DNA from: Bacteroidota bacterium
GTDB lineage: Bacteria; Bacteroidota; Bacteroidia; Palsa-948
Length of the DNA: 32,801 nt
Direction: 5' to 3'
Assembly (NCBI GenBank): GCA_004297845.1
Contig: SCSP01000028.1
Coordinates: 1 to 32,801, forward strand
The translations under genes were made by a program, and so were the position numbers. Below the pieces are notes generated by a model. It made no database searches, was not told the origin of the DNA, and saw nothing but the letters and a program-made list of their open reading frames with translations. Below are positions 24,091 to 31,996 of the stretch, in pieces; the stretch's first letter is position 1, and every line of letters starts with the position of its first letter.

Positions 24091-24996
24091 ATGATCTATA
24101 ATAAACCATCCATAATCATTGCTCAGCAAATCGCTCAACTTAAAAGCAGGGGATTAATCATTGGGGACGAACCGCTTGCAGAACATTTTTTGAAAACCGT
24201 AAGTTACTACCGTTTGGCTGGTTATTGGTGGCCTATGCAGGCGGATAAAATCACGCACTCTTTTAAACCAAACAGCACTTTTGAAAATATTATTGCCATT
24301 TATAATTTCGACAGGGAGTTGCGAATTCTTTTATTTGATGTGATTGAACGCATTGAAATTGGTTTCAGAACAAAACTTATCTATCATCTTTCTCATGAAC
24401 TTTCGCCATGGTGGTTTGAGGACTCATCTGTTTTTAAAAATGCAGTGGAACATACGGAGACATTACTTTCTATAGACAGAGAATTAAAACAGACTAAAGA
24501 AGTTTTTATAAAAGAGCATTATAAAAAATATCATACCGATACACGAAGACCACCTGCATGGAAAACGCTTGAAATAGCAAGCTTGGGTAATCTTTCAAAA
24601 CTTTACGGCAACTTACAAACGACTATTAAATCTAAAGACATAATTGCAGTTGAGTTAGGGACAGTAAACCATACTTTTTTGCCAAGCTGGCTTCAAGACA
24701 TAACACAGATACGAAACATTTGCGCTCACCACGGCAGGATATGGAATAAAAACTTACCGGGAAGACCCAAGTTGTTGCCCAAACCTCCCAATCCCTGGGT
24801 TGCAAATGTTCCTCCGGTAACGGAACATCACATGTTATATGTACATCTGTGCTGTATGAAATATTTAATGAATGTTATTAGTCACGATAGTGGATTTACT
24901 GAAAAACTGAAATCACTATTAACAACATATTCTAACATTGATCCCAAGGCGCTTGGTTTAAAACAAAATTGGGATAAAGAACCTCTTTGGACTTAA
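24091..24996 (+). CDS. abiF: AbiF/AbiD-type abortive infection protein (Abi_2, HEPN ribonuclease)
   Basis: The 301-residue Abi_2-family protein is expected to be a HEPN ribonuclease that halts growth on phage infection. Family marks are the N-terminal KPSIIIAQQIAQLKSRGLII and FLKTVSYYRLAGYWWPM, the helix YNFDRELRILLFDVIERIEI, and the C-terminal HEPN motif RNICAHHGRIWN with R208 and H213 (Rx4H), all intact. It is directly preceded by a structured RNA whose pseudoknot can reach the bases before the ATG. From memory of recent work, AbiF-type RNA toxin-antitoxins have been proposed as relatives or ancestors of Cas13. It closes the defence island. Confidence 0.92.
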   Translation: MIYNKPSIIIAQQIAQLKSRGLIIGDEPLAEHFLKTVSYYRLAGYWWPMQADKITHSFKPNSTFENIIAIYNFDRELRILLFDVIERIEIGFRTKLIYHLSHELSPWWFEDSSVFKNAVEHTETLLSIDRELKQTKEVFIKEHYKKYHTDTRRPPAWKTLEIASLGNLSKLYGNLQTTIKSKDIIAVELGTVNHTFLPSWLQDITQIRNICAHHGRIWNKNLPGRPKLLPKPPNPWVANVPPVTEHHMLYVHLCCMKYLMNVISHDSGFTEKLKSLLTTYSNIDPKALGLKQNWDKEPLWT

Positions 24997-25053
24997 GATT
25001 TCTCCATCTGCTTTTTTCCTATTTTCGTGCAGGATTCAATCTGTAACTAATTC

Positions 25054-26448
25054 ATGCACAAAGGCCGCCTCTCCCTCATCTACCTCAGCATCGTTTCTCT
25101 CTACGGCATCCTCATGCTTGCAGAACAAAATGCGTGGTTTGGGCTTTCGGCTTCCGTACTCATTCCGCTGAGAATTATAGTGCTCATTGCTTTCGGATAT
25201 TTCGTTATAAAACAAAAATCACTTACCGCCTGGATTCTCTACAGCATGTTTTTGGGTGTTGAGATTGGGCATGACCTTCCGGAGGCAGCTGTTCACCTGA
25301 AGATATTCAGCAAAATATTTCTCAAACTCATCAAGACCATCATTGGTCCGCTTCTGTTCGCAACGCTGGTGGTGGGAATTGCAGGACATTCCAACCTGAA
25401 ACAAGTGGGAAGGATGGGACTTAAATCCATCATCTATTTTGAAATAGTAACCACCCTTGCTTTGTTCATTGGCCTGGCTGCCATCAACCTCAGCGGAGCG
25501 GGGATAGGAGTGAAACTGCCTGAAGGAGCCGCGCACGAAGATCAGATCACCGCAGTGAAACAAACTACCGAAGAAGTTATCCTTCATATTTTTCCTGAGA
25601 ATATTGCCAAGTCGGTTGCTGAAGGACAGGTTTTGCAAATTGTAATATTCAGCATTCTGTTCGCCATCGGATTGGCTTTAGTCAGCGAAGCAAAGCGCAA
25701 GCCCATGCTTGAATTCACGGAGAGTTTGGCGGAGGTAATGTTTAAATTTACAAAAGTGGTGATGTATTTTGCTCCCGTTGGCGTGGGCGCTGCTATTGCA
25801 TACACCGTAAGCCACATGGGGCTGGGAATTCTTGTTAACCTGTTTCAACTGCTTGCCACTTTGTACGGAGCCCTCCTGTTTTTTCTTTTATTTGTTCTTC
25901 TTCCTGTGGCATTGATCGTCAAAGTGCCTCTGAAAAAGTTTTTTCATGCCATTGCAGAACCTGTGTCTATCGCTTTTGCCACCACCAGTTCAGAAGCGGC
26001 ACTTCCTAAAGCCATGGAGAACATGGAAAAATTCGGAGTGCCGGGAAAAATAGTCGCGTTTGTTTTACCAACAGGATATAGTTTCAATCTCGATGGCACT
26101 ACTTTATATCTTTCACTGGCATCCGTATTTGTAGCGCAGGTAGCCGGAATTGATATGACATGGAAAGAACAACTGATGATGGTGTTTACATTAATGGTTA
26201 CGAGCAAAGGAGTGGCAGGAGTTCCCCGTGCTTCGTTGGTAATACTGCTCGGCACCGCAGCATCGTTTGGATTGCCCGTTTGGCCCATCTTCATCATCCT
26301 CGGAATAGATGAATTAATGGACATGGCGCGCACTTCGGTAAACGTAATCGGAAACTGTTTGGCAACGGTGGTAGTCGCAAAATGGGAAGGAGAATTTAAA
26401 CAGCCTTGCCCCGACCCTAAAGGGAGAACAAACATTAGCTCCCTTTAG
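25054..26448 (+). CDS. Dicarboxylate/amino acid:cation symporter (DAACS, SLC1-like)
   Basis: The 464-residue protein belongs to the DctA/GltP family of elevator-type transporters for C4-dicarboxylates or acidic amino acids. The re-entrant loop HP1 has TSSEAALP (311-318), TM7 has NLDGTTLY (345-352), HP2 has SKGVAGVPRAS (384-394), and TM8 has DMARTSVNVIGN (423-434) with R426 at the position that binds the acidic side chain. N434 replaces the aspartate that binds Na+ in archaeal GltPh, as in DctA-type proteins. Two additional hydrophobic segments (about 6-23 and 32-53) precede the usual TM1. The last 14 residues are encoded by a palindromic repeat that contains the stop codon. Confidence 0.92.
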   Translation: MHKGRLSLIYLSIVSLYGILMLAEQNAWFGLSASVLIPLRIIVLIAFGYFVIKQKSLTAWILYSMFLGVEIGHDLPEAAVHLKIFSKIFLKLIKTIIGPLLFATLVVGIAGHSNLKQVGRMGLKSIIYFEIVTTLALFIGLAAINLSGAGIGVKLPEGAAHEDQITAVKQTTEEVILHIFPENIAKSVAEGQVLQIVIFSILFAIGLALVSEAKRKPMLEFTESLAEVMFKFTKVVMYFAPVGVGAAIAYTVSHMGLGILVNLFQLLATLYGALLFFLLFVLLPVALIVKVPLKKFFHAIAEPVSIAFATTSSEAALPKAMENMEKFGVPGKIVAFVLPTGYSFNLDGTTLYLSLASVFVAQVAGIDMTWKEQLMMVFTLMVTSKGVAGVPRASLVILLGTAASFGLPVWPIFIILGIDELMDMARTSVNVIGNCLATVVVAKWEGEFKQPCPDPKGRTNISSL

Positions 26449-26459
26449 GGCGGGGGGCA
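26407..26459. repeat. Palindromic repeat spanning the symporter stop codon, possible terminator
   Basis: A perfect 12-bp stem pairs CCCTAAAGGGAG (26415-26426) with CTCCCTTTAGGG (26439-26450) around a 12-nt loop, with more GC pairs outside. A T-run follows at 26463-26468. The stem includes the TAG stop (26446-26448), so it encodes the last residues and could also end transcription. Confidence 0.8.
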
Positions 26460-26468
26460 CACTTTTTT

Positions 26469-27101
26469 ATGCATGAAACCTGGGAATTTTTAAAAGAGCT
26501 TACAAATCCTGAATCCATCATCCGTTACGGAGGAATTGCGCTTCTCCTCTTTGTTATTTTTGCTGAAACCGGTTTGCTGGTGGGCTTTTTTCTTCCGGGG
26601 GATTCGCTGGTATTTGTTGCCGGATTAATCTGCGGAACGGAGCCTCAGTTAATGGACATCAGCATTTTTACTCTTGCCACATCGCTCTCACTTGCTGCCA
26701 TAGCCGGAAACATGACAGGATACTACTTCGGGAAGAAAGTGGGCACCTCTTTATTTACAAAAGACGATAACCTTATTTTTAAAAAACGATATCTGGAAAT
26801 AACCCGCTCCTTTTACGAAAGGCATGGAGGAAAATCCCTGGTGCTCGGAAGATTCCTGCCCATCATACGCACCTTTGCCCCTATACTTGCCGGAGTTATT
26901 AAAATGGAAATGAAAATCTTTCTGTTTTATTCTGTCACCGGAGCGTTGCTTTGGATCTGCTCCCTCTCCGTTGCGGGCTATTATCTGGGAAGAATTACGG
27001 TAGTTAAAGAAAATCTGGAATGGATCGTGATCGGGCTGGTGGTAATCACAACGATACCTATTATTAGTACCTACAGGAAGGAACAGAACACAAAGGCATA
27101 G
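26469..27101 (+). CDS. DedA-family inner-membrane protein
   Basis: DedA proteins are polytopic inner-membrane proteins implicated in lipid (undecaprenyl phosphate) transport and membrane homeostasis. The 210-residue protein shows the family motifs FAETGLLVGFFLPGDSLVFV (31-50) and GRFLPIIRTFAPILAGV (127-143). The functionally important charges, by analogy with E. coli YqjA/YghB, are E33, D46, R128 and R134. It starts 20 bp after the symporter stop, behind a strong hairpin. No functional link with the neighbours is evident. Confidence 0.93.
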   Translation: MHETWEFLKELTNPESIIRYGGIALLLFVIFAETGLLVGFFLPGDSLVFVAGLICGTEPQLMDISIFTLATSLSLAAIAGNMTGYYFGKKVGTSLFTKDDNLIFKKRYLEITRSFYERHGGKSLVLGRFLPIIRTFAPILAGVIKMEMKIFLFYSVTGALLWICSLSVAGYYLGRITVVKENLEWIVIGLVVITTIPIISTYRKEQNTKA

Positions 27102-27217
27102 AGGAAATACAATTATGCAGAACGATTCTTTACCAGCCATATACCCTATACCCCCATACCTTTATACCTTCCTTCCGACCAGTTACTCACAATATTAACC
27201 ACTTACGAAAAAGTCTA

Positions 27218-27244
27218 TTTGTATCACAATTTTTTTTATGTTTG
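27218..27244 (+). promoter_or_regulatory. Candidate promoter of the exb/ton cluster
   Basis: TATGTTTG at 27237-27244 matches TAnnTTTG. TTTG at 27218-27221 is the best upstream element, with a short 15-nt gap. The implied leader is about 80 nt. Around it, the dedA-exbB gap (27102-27333) also holds ATACC word repeats at 27140-27172 and ACTTTAAAC word repeats at 27291-27325. Confidence 0.45.
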
Positions 27245-27333
27245 ACACGTTTTTTGATGGTATAACAAAGAAGAACCATTAACCGAAATTTAACTTTAGA
27301 CTTTAAACCTCCAACTTTAAACTTTACAATACT

Positions 27334-28146
27334 ATGAGCAAGCAAAAACTTTCAATGGGCAATGGAATCATGATTGGCGCATGTTTATTTGTGGGAATCC
27401 TCATCTATATGTTTGTATTAGGCAATCCCGCAAACTTTGAGCATAGCGATGAACATAGCTTTTTCCGTTTTCCGGGCGGTGAACACCCTATTCAGGGCAA
27501 TCTCATGGGTATTATGTACAAAGGAGGATTCATTGTACCTATCCTGCTTGCAATCAACCTGGTGGTATTTGTGTTCTCCATTGAGCGAATGATTACGCTG
27601 GGCAAGGTAAGCGGAACAGGAAACGTAAAAGATTTTGTTCAGTCTATCCGCGGTTTTATCTCAAATAGCCAGACTAGCGAAGCCATTGAGGCCTGTGATA
27701 AACAACAAGGTTCTATCGCCAACGTAATCCGCACCGGTTTAAGTGAATTGCAGCGCGTGGAAAAAGACAGCGCCATGGATAAAGAAGAAAAAATTGCTGC
27801 TATCCAGAAAGGATTGGAAGAGTCAACAGCATTGGAGCTGCCTATGATGTCGAAAAACTTAGTTATTCTTTCTACCTGTGCGTCTATCTCGGTACTGATC
27901 GGACTGATCGGAACGGTAATGGGAATGATTACCGCGTTCAGCGCAATGGCACAAGCAGGTTCGCCCGATACCGTTGCGCTTGCAACAGGAGTATCGGAGG
28001 CTCTGGTAAACACACTCTTCGGAATCTTAGGCTCAACACTTGGAATCGTGTTCTACAACTTCTTCAGTGCAAAAGTGGATGCATTGACCTTTGCTATTGA
28101 CGAAGCCGGATTCAGCATCGTTCAGACTTTTGCAACAAAACACTAA
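27334..28146 (+). CDS. exbB: ExbB/TolQ-family proton channel protein
   Basis: ExbB is the pentameric proton channel that, with ExbD, powers TonB-dependent uptake. The 270-residue protein has a first membrane helix (about 12-32), a second (about 66-90, GFIVPILLAINLVVFVFSIE), a cytoplasmic helical part, and the conserved last helices ISVLIGLIGTVMGMITAF and VSEALVNTLFGILGSTLGIV with the channel Thr and Glu. The inserted region between the first two helices (FEHSDEHSFFRFPGG) is typical of Bacteroidota members. It heads an exbB-exbD-exbD-tonB-tonB series and is followed by a word-built palindrome. Confidence 0.94.
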   Translation: MSKQKLSMGNGIMIGACLFVGILIYMFVLGNPANFEHSDEHSFFRFPGGEHPIQGNLMGIMYKGGFIVPILLAINLVVFVFSIERMITLGKVSGTGNVKDFVQSIRGFISNSQTSEAIEACDKQQGSIANVIRTGLSELQRVEKDSAMDKEEKIAAIQKGLEESTALELPMMSKNLVILSTCASISVLIGLIGTVMGMITAFSAMAQAGSPDTVALATGVSEALVNTLFGILGSTLGIVFYNFFSAKVDALTFAIDEAGFSIVQTFATKH

Positions 28147-28153
28147 GGAAAAA

Positions 28154-28231
28154 TGGTACAGATAACTGATCTTTACAGATTTACTGATAAACAGCTATCT
28201 GTAAATCCGAGTCAATCCGTTATCTGTACAG
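28154..28231. repeat. Word-built palindrome between exbB and exbD
   Basis: Left arm 28155-28189 (GTACAGATAACTGATCTTTA and onward) is an imperfect inverted repeat of 28196-28230 (TATCTGTAAATCCGAGTCAA and onward), with a perfect GTACAGATAAC end stem. The word ACAGAT...TACTGAT is repeated within each arm. Confidence 0.8.
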
Positions 28232-28265
28232 TTGTAAAAAAATAATCAAAAAATAAGAACTCTGA

Positions 28266-28907
28266 ATGTCGAAGATCAAAATGCCCAAAAGCGCCCCTGC
28301 GCTGGACATGACCCCGATGGTAGATCTGGCATTTCTTTTGGTTACATTTTTTATTCTTACCGCCAACTTCCGACAGAACGAAGCGGTGATGGTAAAAACT
28401 CCTTCTTCACACTCAGAAAAAATTCTTCCTCAAAATGTGATGCTGGTTACAGTGGACACTGCAGGGAGAGCGTTTTTCAGTCTGGATGGGAAAGAGGTGC
28501 GCAGGAATATGCTGCTTACGATGGGAGAGAAATACAAAGTTTCATTCACCGAAACGGATGTTACGCGCTTCACCATTCTGCCCATGTTTGGGGTGCCCAT
28601 GGCGCAATTGACCGACTACATCCGGGGCGATGACAAAACAAGAGCCGCTATCGATCAGGCATCCACAGGCATTCCTATGGATTCGCTGAATAACCAGCTG
28701 GGCGATTGGATTGCTTACGGATGGAATGAAAAACAGATATTCCAGCAGACAAATAATATTCCGAAAGAGAATTGGTGCCGTATTGCCATCAAGGCGGACG
28801 GGCAGACAAATTACAAAGTAATAAAACGCATAATTGGAGTATTCCAGGAAAGAAACCTGAACAGTTTCAATCTTATCACGGATATGGAAACCGAACAGGC
28901 AAAATAA
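28266..28907 (+). CDS. exbD: ExbD/TolR-family protein, first copy
   Basis: ExbD couples proton flow through ExbB to TonB. This 213-residue protein has a short cytoplasmic N-terminus, one membrane helix with the essential aspartate D20 in DMTPMVDLAFLLVTFFILT, and a periplasmic domain that is longer than in classic ExbD (about 140). The C-terminal part (CRIAIKADGQTNYKVIKRII) fits the ExbD/TolR fold. It is followed after 6 bp by a second, diverged exbD, so heteromeric ExbD dimers are possible. Confidence 0.93.
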   Translation: MSKIKMPKSAPALDMTPMVDLAFLLVTFFILTANFRQNEAVMVKTPSSHSEKILPQNVMLVTVDTAGRAFFSLDGKEVRRNMLLTMGEKYKVSFTETDVTRFTILPMFGVPMAQLTDYIRGDDKTRAAIDQASTGIPMDSLNNQLGDWIAYGWNEKQIFQQTNNIPKENWCRIAIKADGQTNYKVIKRIIGVFQERNLNSFNLITDMETEQAK

Positions 28908-28913
28908 GAGGCT

Positions 28914-29537
28914 ATGGGACAAATAATTGAAAGCGGAGGGGGAGGTCATGGCAAAGGCAAGAAAAGAGCCAAGAAGCATGGCGCTCATATTGATATGACT
29001 CCCATGGTGGATCTTGGGTTTCTGCTGCTCACCTTCTTTGTATTGACTTCCCAGTTCAGCAAGCCGAAAACGATGGAAATCAATATGCCGGTTAAACCGA
29101 AAGACACTTTGAATACCACAAAAATTGACGATGAAACAGCCATGACTCTTCTTCTTACTGAAAAAGAAGATAGGATATATTATTATTATGGAAAATTCAA
29201 GCCGGAGACATCTATACTAAAAACCATGGATTATTCCAAAGACGGCCTTCGTAAAGTGCTTCTGAAAAGAAATGAAACGGTGATCAAGCAAATAAAAGAA
29301 CTCAAGGAAAAACACAGCAAAGGCGAAATTCCGGACACGACCTACAAGCGCCTGGCAATTGCAGCAAAGGGAGATAAAAAAGCCGTGTTTGTCATCGTAA
29401 AGGCAGATGAAAAAGCAAAATATAAAAATGTGATAGACGTTATAGACGAGCTTTCGTTAGTTGCAGAGGTAGGTAAGTATGCCTTGGTAGATATTTCACC
29501 GGCTGAAAAAGAATTGGTTAAAGTATCAGGAATGTAA
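28914..29537 (+). CDS. exbD: ExbD/TolR-family protein, second copy
   Basis: This second ExbD paralog has 207 residues. A basic Gly/Lys-rich N-terminus (GGGGHGKGKKRAKKHG) precedes the membrane helix with D33 in DMTPMVDLGFLLLTFFVLT. The periplasmic part is charged and contains a helical hairpin (LKEKHSKGEIPDTTYKRLAI) before the folded C-terminus (KAVFVIVKADEKAKYKNVID). Sequence outside the helix differs clearly from the first copy, so the duplication is old. Confidence 0.93.
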   Translation: MGQIIESGGGGHGKGKKRAKKHGAHIDMTPMVDLGFLLLTFFVLTSQFSKPKTMEINMPVKPKDTLNTTKIDDETAMTLLLTEKEDRIYYYYGKFKPETSILKTMDYSKDGLRKVLLKRNETVIKQIKELKEKHSKGEIPDTTYKRLAIAAKGDKKAVFVIVKADEKAKYKNVIDVIDELSLVAEVGKYALVDISPAEKELVKVSGM

Positions 29538-29549
29538 TGATTAACAACA

Positions 29550-29640
29550 CGATGCAGACGGATTTTTTAAGATGCAGACGGATAAAAATCTGTTTGTGTC
29601 GTCCGTCTGAATCCGTGCTTATCCGTTTGAATCTGTATTA
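29550..29640. repeat. Word-built palindrome between exbD and tonB
   Basis: The word GATGCAGACGGAT occurs twice at 29552-29583, and its complement (CCGTCTGAATCCGT, ATCCGTTTGAATCTG) twice at 29602-29636. The two halves form an imperfect inverted repeat that fills the gap. Confidence 0.8.
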
Positions 29641-29642
29641 AT

Positions 29643-30458
29643 ATGGCAACAGGAATGTTCAACCCCGATTGGCAGAGCGTGGTTTACGAAGGCCGCAACG
29701 AGGTGGTTTTCGAAACCCGCCACAAGAATTACGGTGCCTACCAGATCCGCAGGGACTACAGTAAATTTTTGTCGAAAGCCCTGATCATTTCAGTTTCTGC
29801 TGTTGTGTTTGTGGTAGCATTTCCTATCATTATTAACCTCATCAGTGCCGGCATGGAATCATTTGAAAAACCACCGGTCATTGATGTTACACTGGCTCCT
29901 CCGCCCCTTGACAAAGAGTCACCGCCACCACCACCGCCACCACCTCCTCCTCCTCCGGTGATGGAAACAATTAAGTTCACACCTCCTGAAGTTACCGAAG
30001 AAGATATTCCGGAAGATGAAATTCCTCCTCCGCAGGAACAGTTACAGGAAGTTCAGGTAGCGGAACAAACTCAGGAAGGAGATGCAGATGCTTTGGTGAT
30101 CGCTGAAACCAATGAGGTGATTGAGGACAATACTATTTACGATCTGGTAGCCATCGAAGAGCCGGCATCATTTCCCGGAGGAGATGCTGAACTTTTCAGG
30201 TTCCTGCAAAAAAATACAATTTACCCGCAGGTAGAAAAAGAGAACGGCATACAAGGAAAAGTATTTATCACTTACGTAGTTGACAAAGACGGAAGCATCG
30301 CTAATGTGGAGCTGTACAAAGGACTAAAAGGCGGACCCGGCTGCGATAAAGAAGCGCTGCGCGTTGTAAAGATGATGCCCAAATGGTCGCCCGGCAAACA
30401 GAACGGAAAAGCTGTGAGGATGCGTTACATTCTGCCTTATCACTTTAAATTGCAGTAG
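29643..30458 (+). CDS. tonB: TonB-family energy transducer with poly-proline spacer
   Basis: TonB carries energy from ExbB/ExbD to outer-membrane receptors. The 271-residue protein starts with the Bacteroidota cytoplasmic motif VFETRHKNYGAYQIRRDYSK, then a membrane helix (about 45-68), a proline-rich periplasmic spacer with a run of 12 prolines, an acidic linker, and the TonB C-terminal domain with SFPGGDAELFRFLQKN and VVKMMPKWSPGKQNGKAVRM. The poly-proline codons (CCACCACCGCCACC-type, 29922-29955) form a simple-sequence tract that could vary in length. The position behind two exbD genes supports the role. Confidence 0.94.
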   Translation: MATGMFNPDWQSVVYEGRNEVVFETRHKNYGAYQIRRDYSKFLSKALIISVSAVVFVVAFPIIINLISAGMESFEKPPVIDVTLAPPPLDKESPPPPPPPPPPPPVMETIKFTPPEVTEEDIPEDEIPPPQEQLQEVQVAEQTQEGDADALVIAETNEVIEDNTIYDLVAIEEPASFPGGDAELFRFLQKNTIYPQVEKENGIQGKVFITYVVDKDGSIANVELYKGLKGGPGCDKEALRVVKMMPKWSPGKQNGKAVRMRYILPYHFKLQ

Positions 30459-30489
30459 TTTTTTTCTCCGCTTACTGATCTTTATTCCA

Positions 30490-30578
30490 TCGAAGTACGA
30501 AGAACAGCCTGTACGAACGTACGAACTACGAAGAACGGCCGTTCGTACTTCGTAGGTTCGTAAATGGTTCGTACTTCG
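30490..30578. repeat. Word-built palindrome between the two tonB genes
   Basis: The arm 30490-30540 (CGAAGTACGAAGAACAGCCT and onward) is inverted at 30541-30578 (GTTCGTACTTCGTAGGTTCG and onward). The word GTACGAA/TTCGTAC recurs seven or more times. The rest of the 280-bp gap (30579-30738) holds no clear gene or promoter. Confidence 0.8.
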
Positions 30579-30738
30579 GTGAAATCATACCAGTTACTCC
30601 GTCAATCAACCACCTACTAAATTCTTGTGGAATTTGCACCCTCTTGCATCATTATTGTGCAATATGTCCGTTATACGAACATAAAATAAAAAATGCCCAT
30701 GAAGAGATACTACTCAACCTTTATTAAAACTCTTCACA

Positions 30739-31569
30739 ATGAAAGCCACACACAATATGTTTTCCGCGTGGCAGGAAGTCACCAGCGGAGAAAGAAACGA
30801 GGTAGTATTTGAACACCTCAACAAAACCTACGGAGCGTATCAGATACGCGCCAACTACAACCGCACCCTGCTGAAAGTATTTTCAGCTACCGGAATTATC
30901 GTCATTCTTATCTCTGCCATGGTTCTGCTGATGAAGTCGGACCCTGTTATTGTCATGAAGTTTCCGAAAGACGATATGGATGTTTTCAATCCAAAGAAAC
31001 TCCTCGAGGATACTTTCGTACCAAAAACTCCGGAACTTCCGAAGACAACCTTCACTCCAAAAACCAGCCAAACCCTCGTACCGGAGGTTACCACAGAACC
31101 CGAAAAAAGAGACGACCAGAATATTTTACCGATCGCACCTAACAACAATCTGAACGGCACCCCCTGCGATTCCTGTCAGGACAATCCCGAAATTATCTCG
31201 GGGTTAACAAAAAACACAGGGCCAATTATCGGGGATGACAACGAAGTGCGTGAGATAAGCGGAATTGATATACTCCCTCATTTTCCGGGAGGCGATGCCG
31301 AACTGTACCGCTTCCTTAGCAGCAACGCCCATATTCCGGAACAGATAAAAGAAATAGGAAACATAAAGGAAAGAGTGGGAGTCGTATTTATTATTGACAA
31401 GGACGGCAGTGTTACTGATATTGCACTTAAGCATGGCAGTAAATACGATGCGTTGAATACGGAGGCTCTTCGGGTAGTGAAAAAAATGCCAAAATGGGAA
31501 CCGGGCAGGCAAAATGGAAAACCTGTCAAGGTGCGGCTTATTATCCCTCTTCTGTTCGAGGTATTATAA
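30739..31569 (+). CDS. TonB-family energy transducer, second copy
   Basis: This 276-residue TonB paralog shares the N-terminal motif VFEHLNKTYGAYQIRANYNR, one membrane helix (about 47-67) and the C-terminal domain with HFPGGDAELYRFLSSN and VVKKMPKWEPGRQNGKPVKV. Its periplasmic spacer is short and Pro/Thr-rich without a poly-proline run, and holds a CDSC pair (residues near 142-145) that could form a disulfide. A second ATG at 30757 is an alternative start. Two different TonB proteins behind one ExbBD set suggest different receptors or different reach. Confidence 0.9.
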   Translation: MKATHNMFSAWQEVTSGERNEVVFEHLNKTYGAYQIRANYNRTLLKVFSATGIIVILISAMVLLMKSDPVIVMKFPKDDMDVFNPKKLLEDTFVPKTPELPKTTFTPKTSQTLVPEVTTEPEKRDDQNILPIAPNNNLNGTPCDSCQDNPEIISGLTKNTGPIIGDDNEVREISGIDILPHFPGGDAELYRFLSSNAHIPEQIKEIGNIKERVGVVFIIDKDGSVTDIALKHGSKYDALNTEALRVVKKMPKWEPGRQNGKPVKVRLIIPLLFEVL

Positions 31570-31606
31570 TAATTTTACCATGAAATTGGGTTCCAAATGG
31601 CATTTC

Positions 31607-31701
31607 TCTGGTTACCAATTAACGAATCAATTACGAATGTTACAAATTGCATGTGTTGTTATTCGTAATATTGGTTACAGATTCGTTAATTAGTAACCAG
31701 A
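31607..31701. repeat. Word-built palindrome after the second tonB
   Basis: The outer arms 31607-31628 (TCTGGTTACCAATTAACGAA and onward) and 31680-31701 pair at 21 of 22 positions. The inner parts repeat ATTACGAAT and GGTTAC words. This is the cleanest of the spacer palindromes. Confidence 0.88.
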
Positions 31702-31734
31702 AAAAAGAATATTATAATTTGAAAAACCACACAC

Positions 31735-31932
31735 ATGAATCTTAAACCTGTTCAGATTTTCGGCTTTATCATGAGTTTTGTCTATGTGTTCCTCGGCATG
31801 CTTTTCCTGATGACGCCCTTCATGGGCAACCTGATCGAAGATCCCGGATACAGGAAACTTTTTGGTGGCGCTGTGATGGCCTACGGACTTTTCAGGGTAA
31901 CCTATTTTGTACGTCAATTAAGGAAAAAGTAG
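31735..31932 (+). CDS. Small two-helix membrane protein
   Basis: This 65-residue protein has two hydrophobic segments, about 8-30 (IFGFIMSFVYVFLGMLFLMT) and 43-58 (FGGAVMAYGLFRVTYF), and a basic C-terminus. I recognise no named family. Small proteins of this kind often stand between tonB and the PstS-like gene in Bacteroidota exb/ton clusters, which supports a real gene. Its stop codon opens a palindromic repeat. Confidence 0.7.
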   Translation: MNLKPVQIFGFIMSFVYVFLGMLFLMTPFMGNLIEDPGYRKLFGGAVMAYGLFRVTYFVRQLRKK

Positions 31933-31953
31933 CCCCCAACCCCTAAAGGGGCT
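31931..31953. repeat. GC-rich palindrome at the stop codon of the small membrane protein
   Basis: CCCC-TAAA-GGGG (31940-31951) lies inside AGCCCCC...GGGGCT. It belongs to the same family as the repeat at 26407-26459 and overlaps a stop codon in the same way. Confidence 0.75.
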
Positions 31954-31996
31954 TAGCAACCCCTACCTCTAAATGGGTTAAAGGCAAAAGATAAAA

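Noticed and set aside
29756-29980. Minus-strand open frame with a poly-glycine run opposite tonB
   Set aside because: The glycines are the complement of the proline codons; it is a shadow of tonB.
28154-31701. CRISPR array suggested by repeated short words in the spacers
   Set aside because: The words are irregularly spaced, vary in length, are arranged as inverted arms and lack unique spacers; no cas genes are present.
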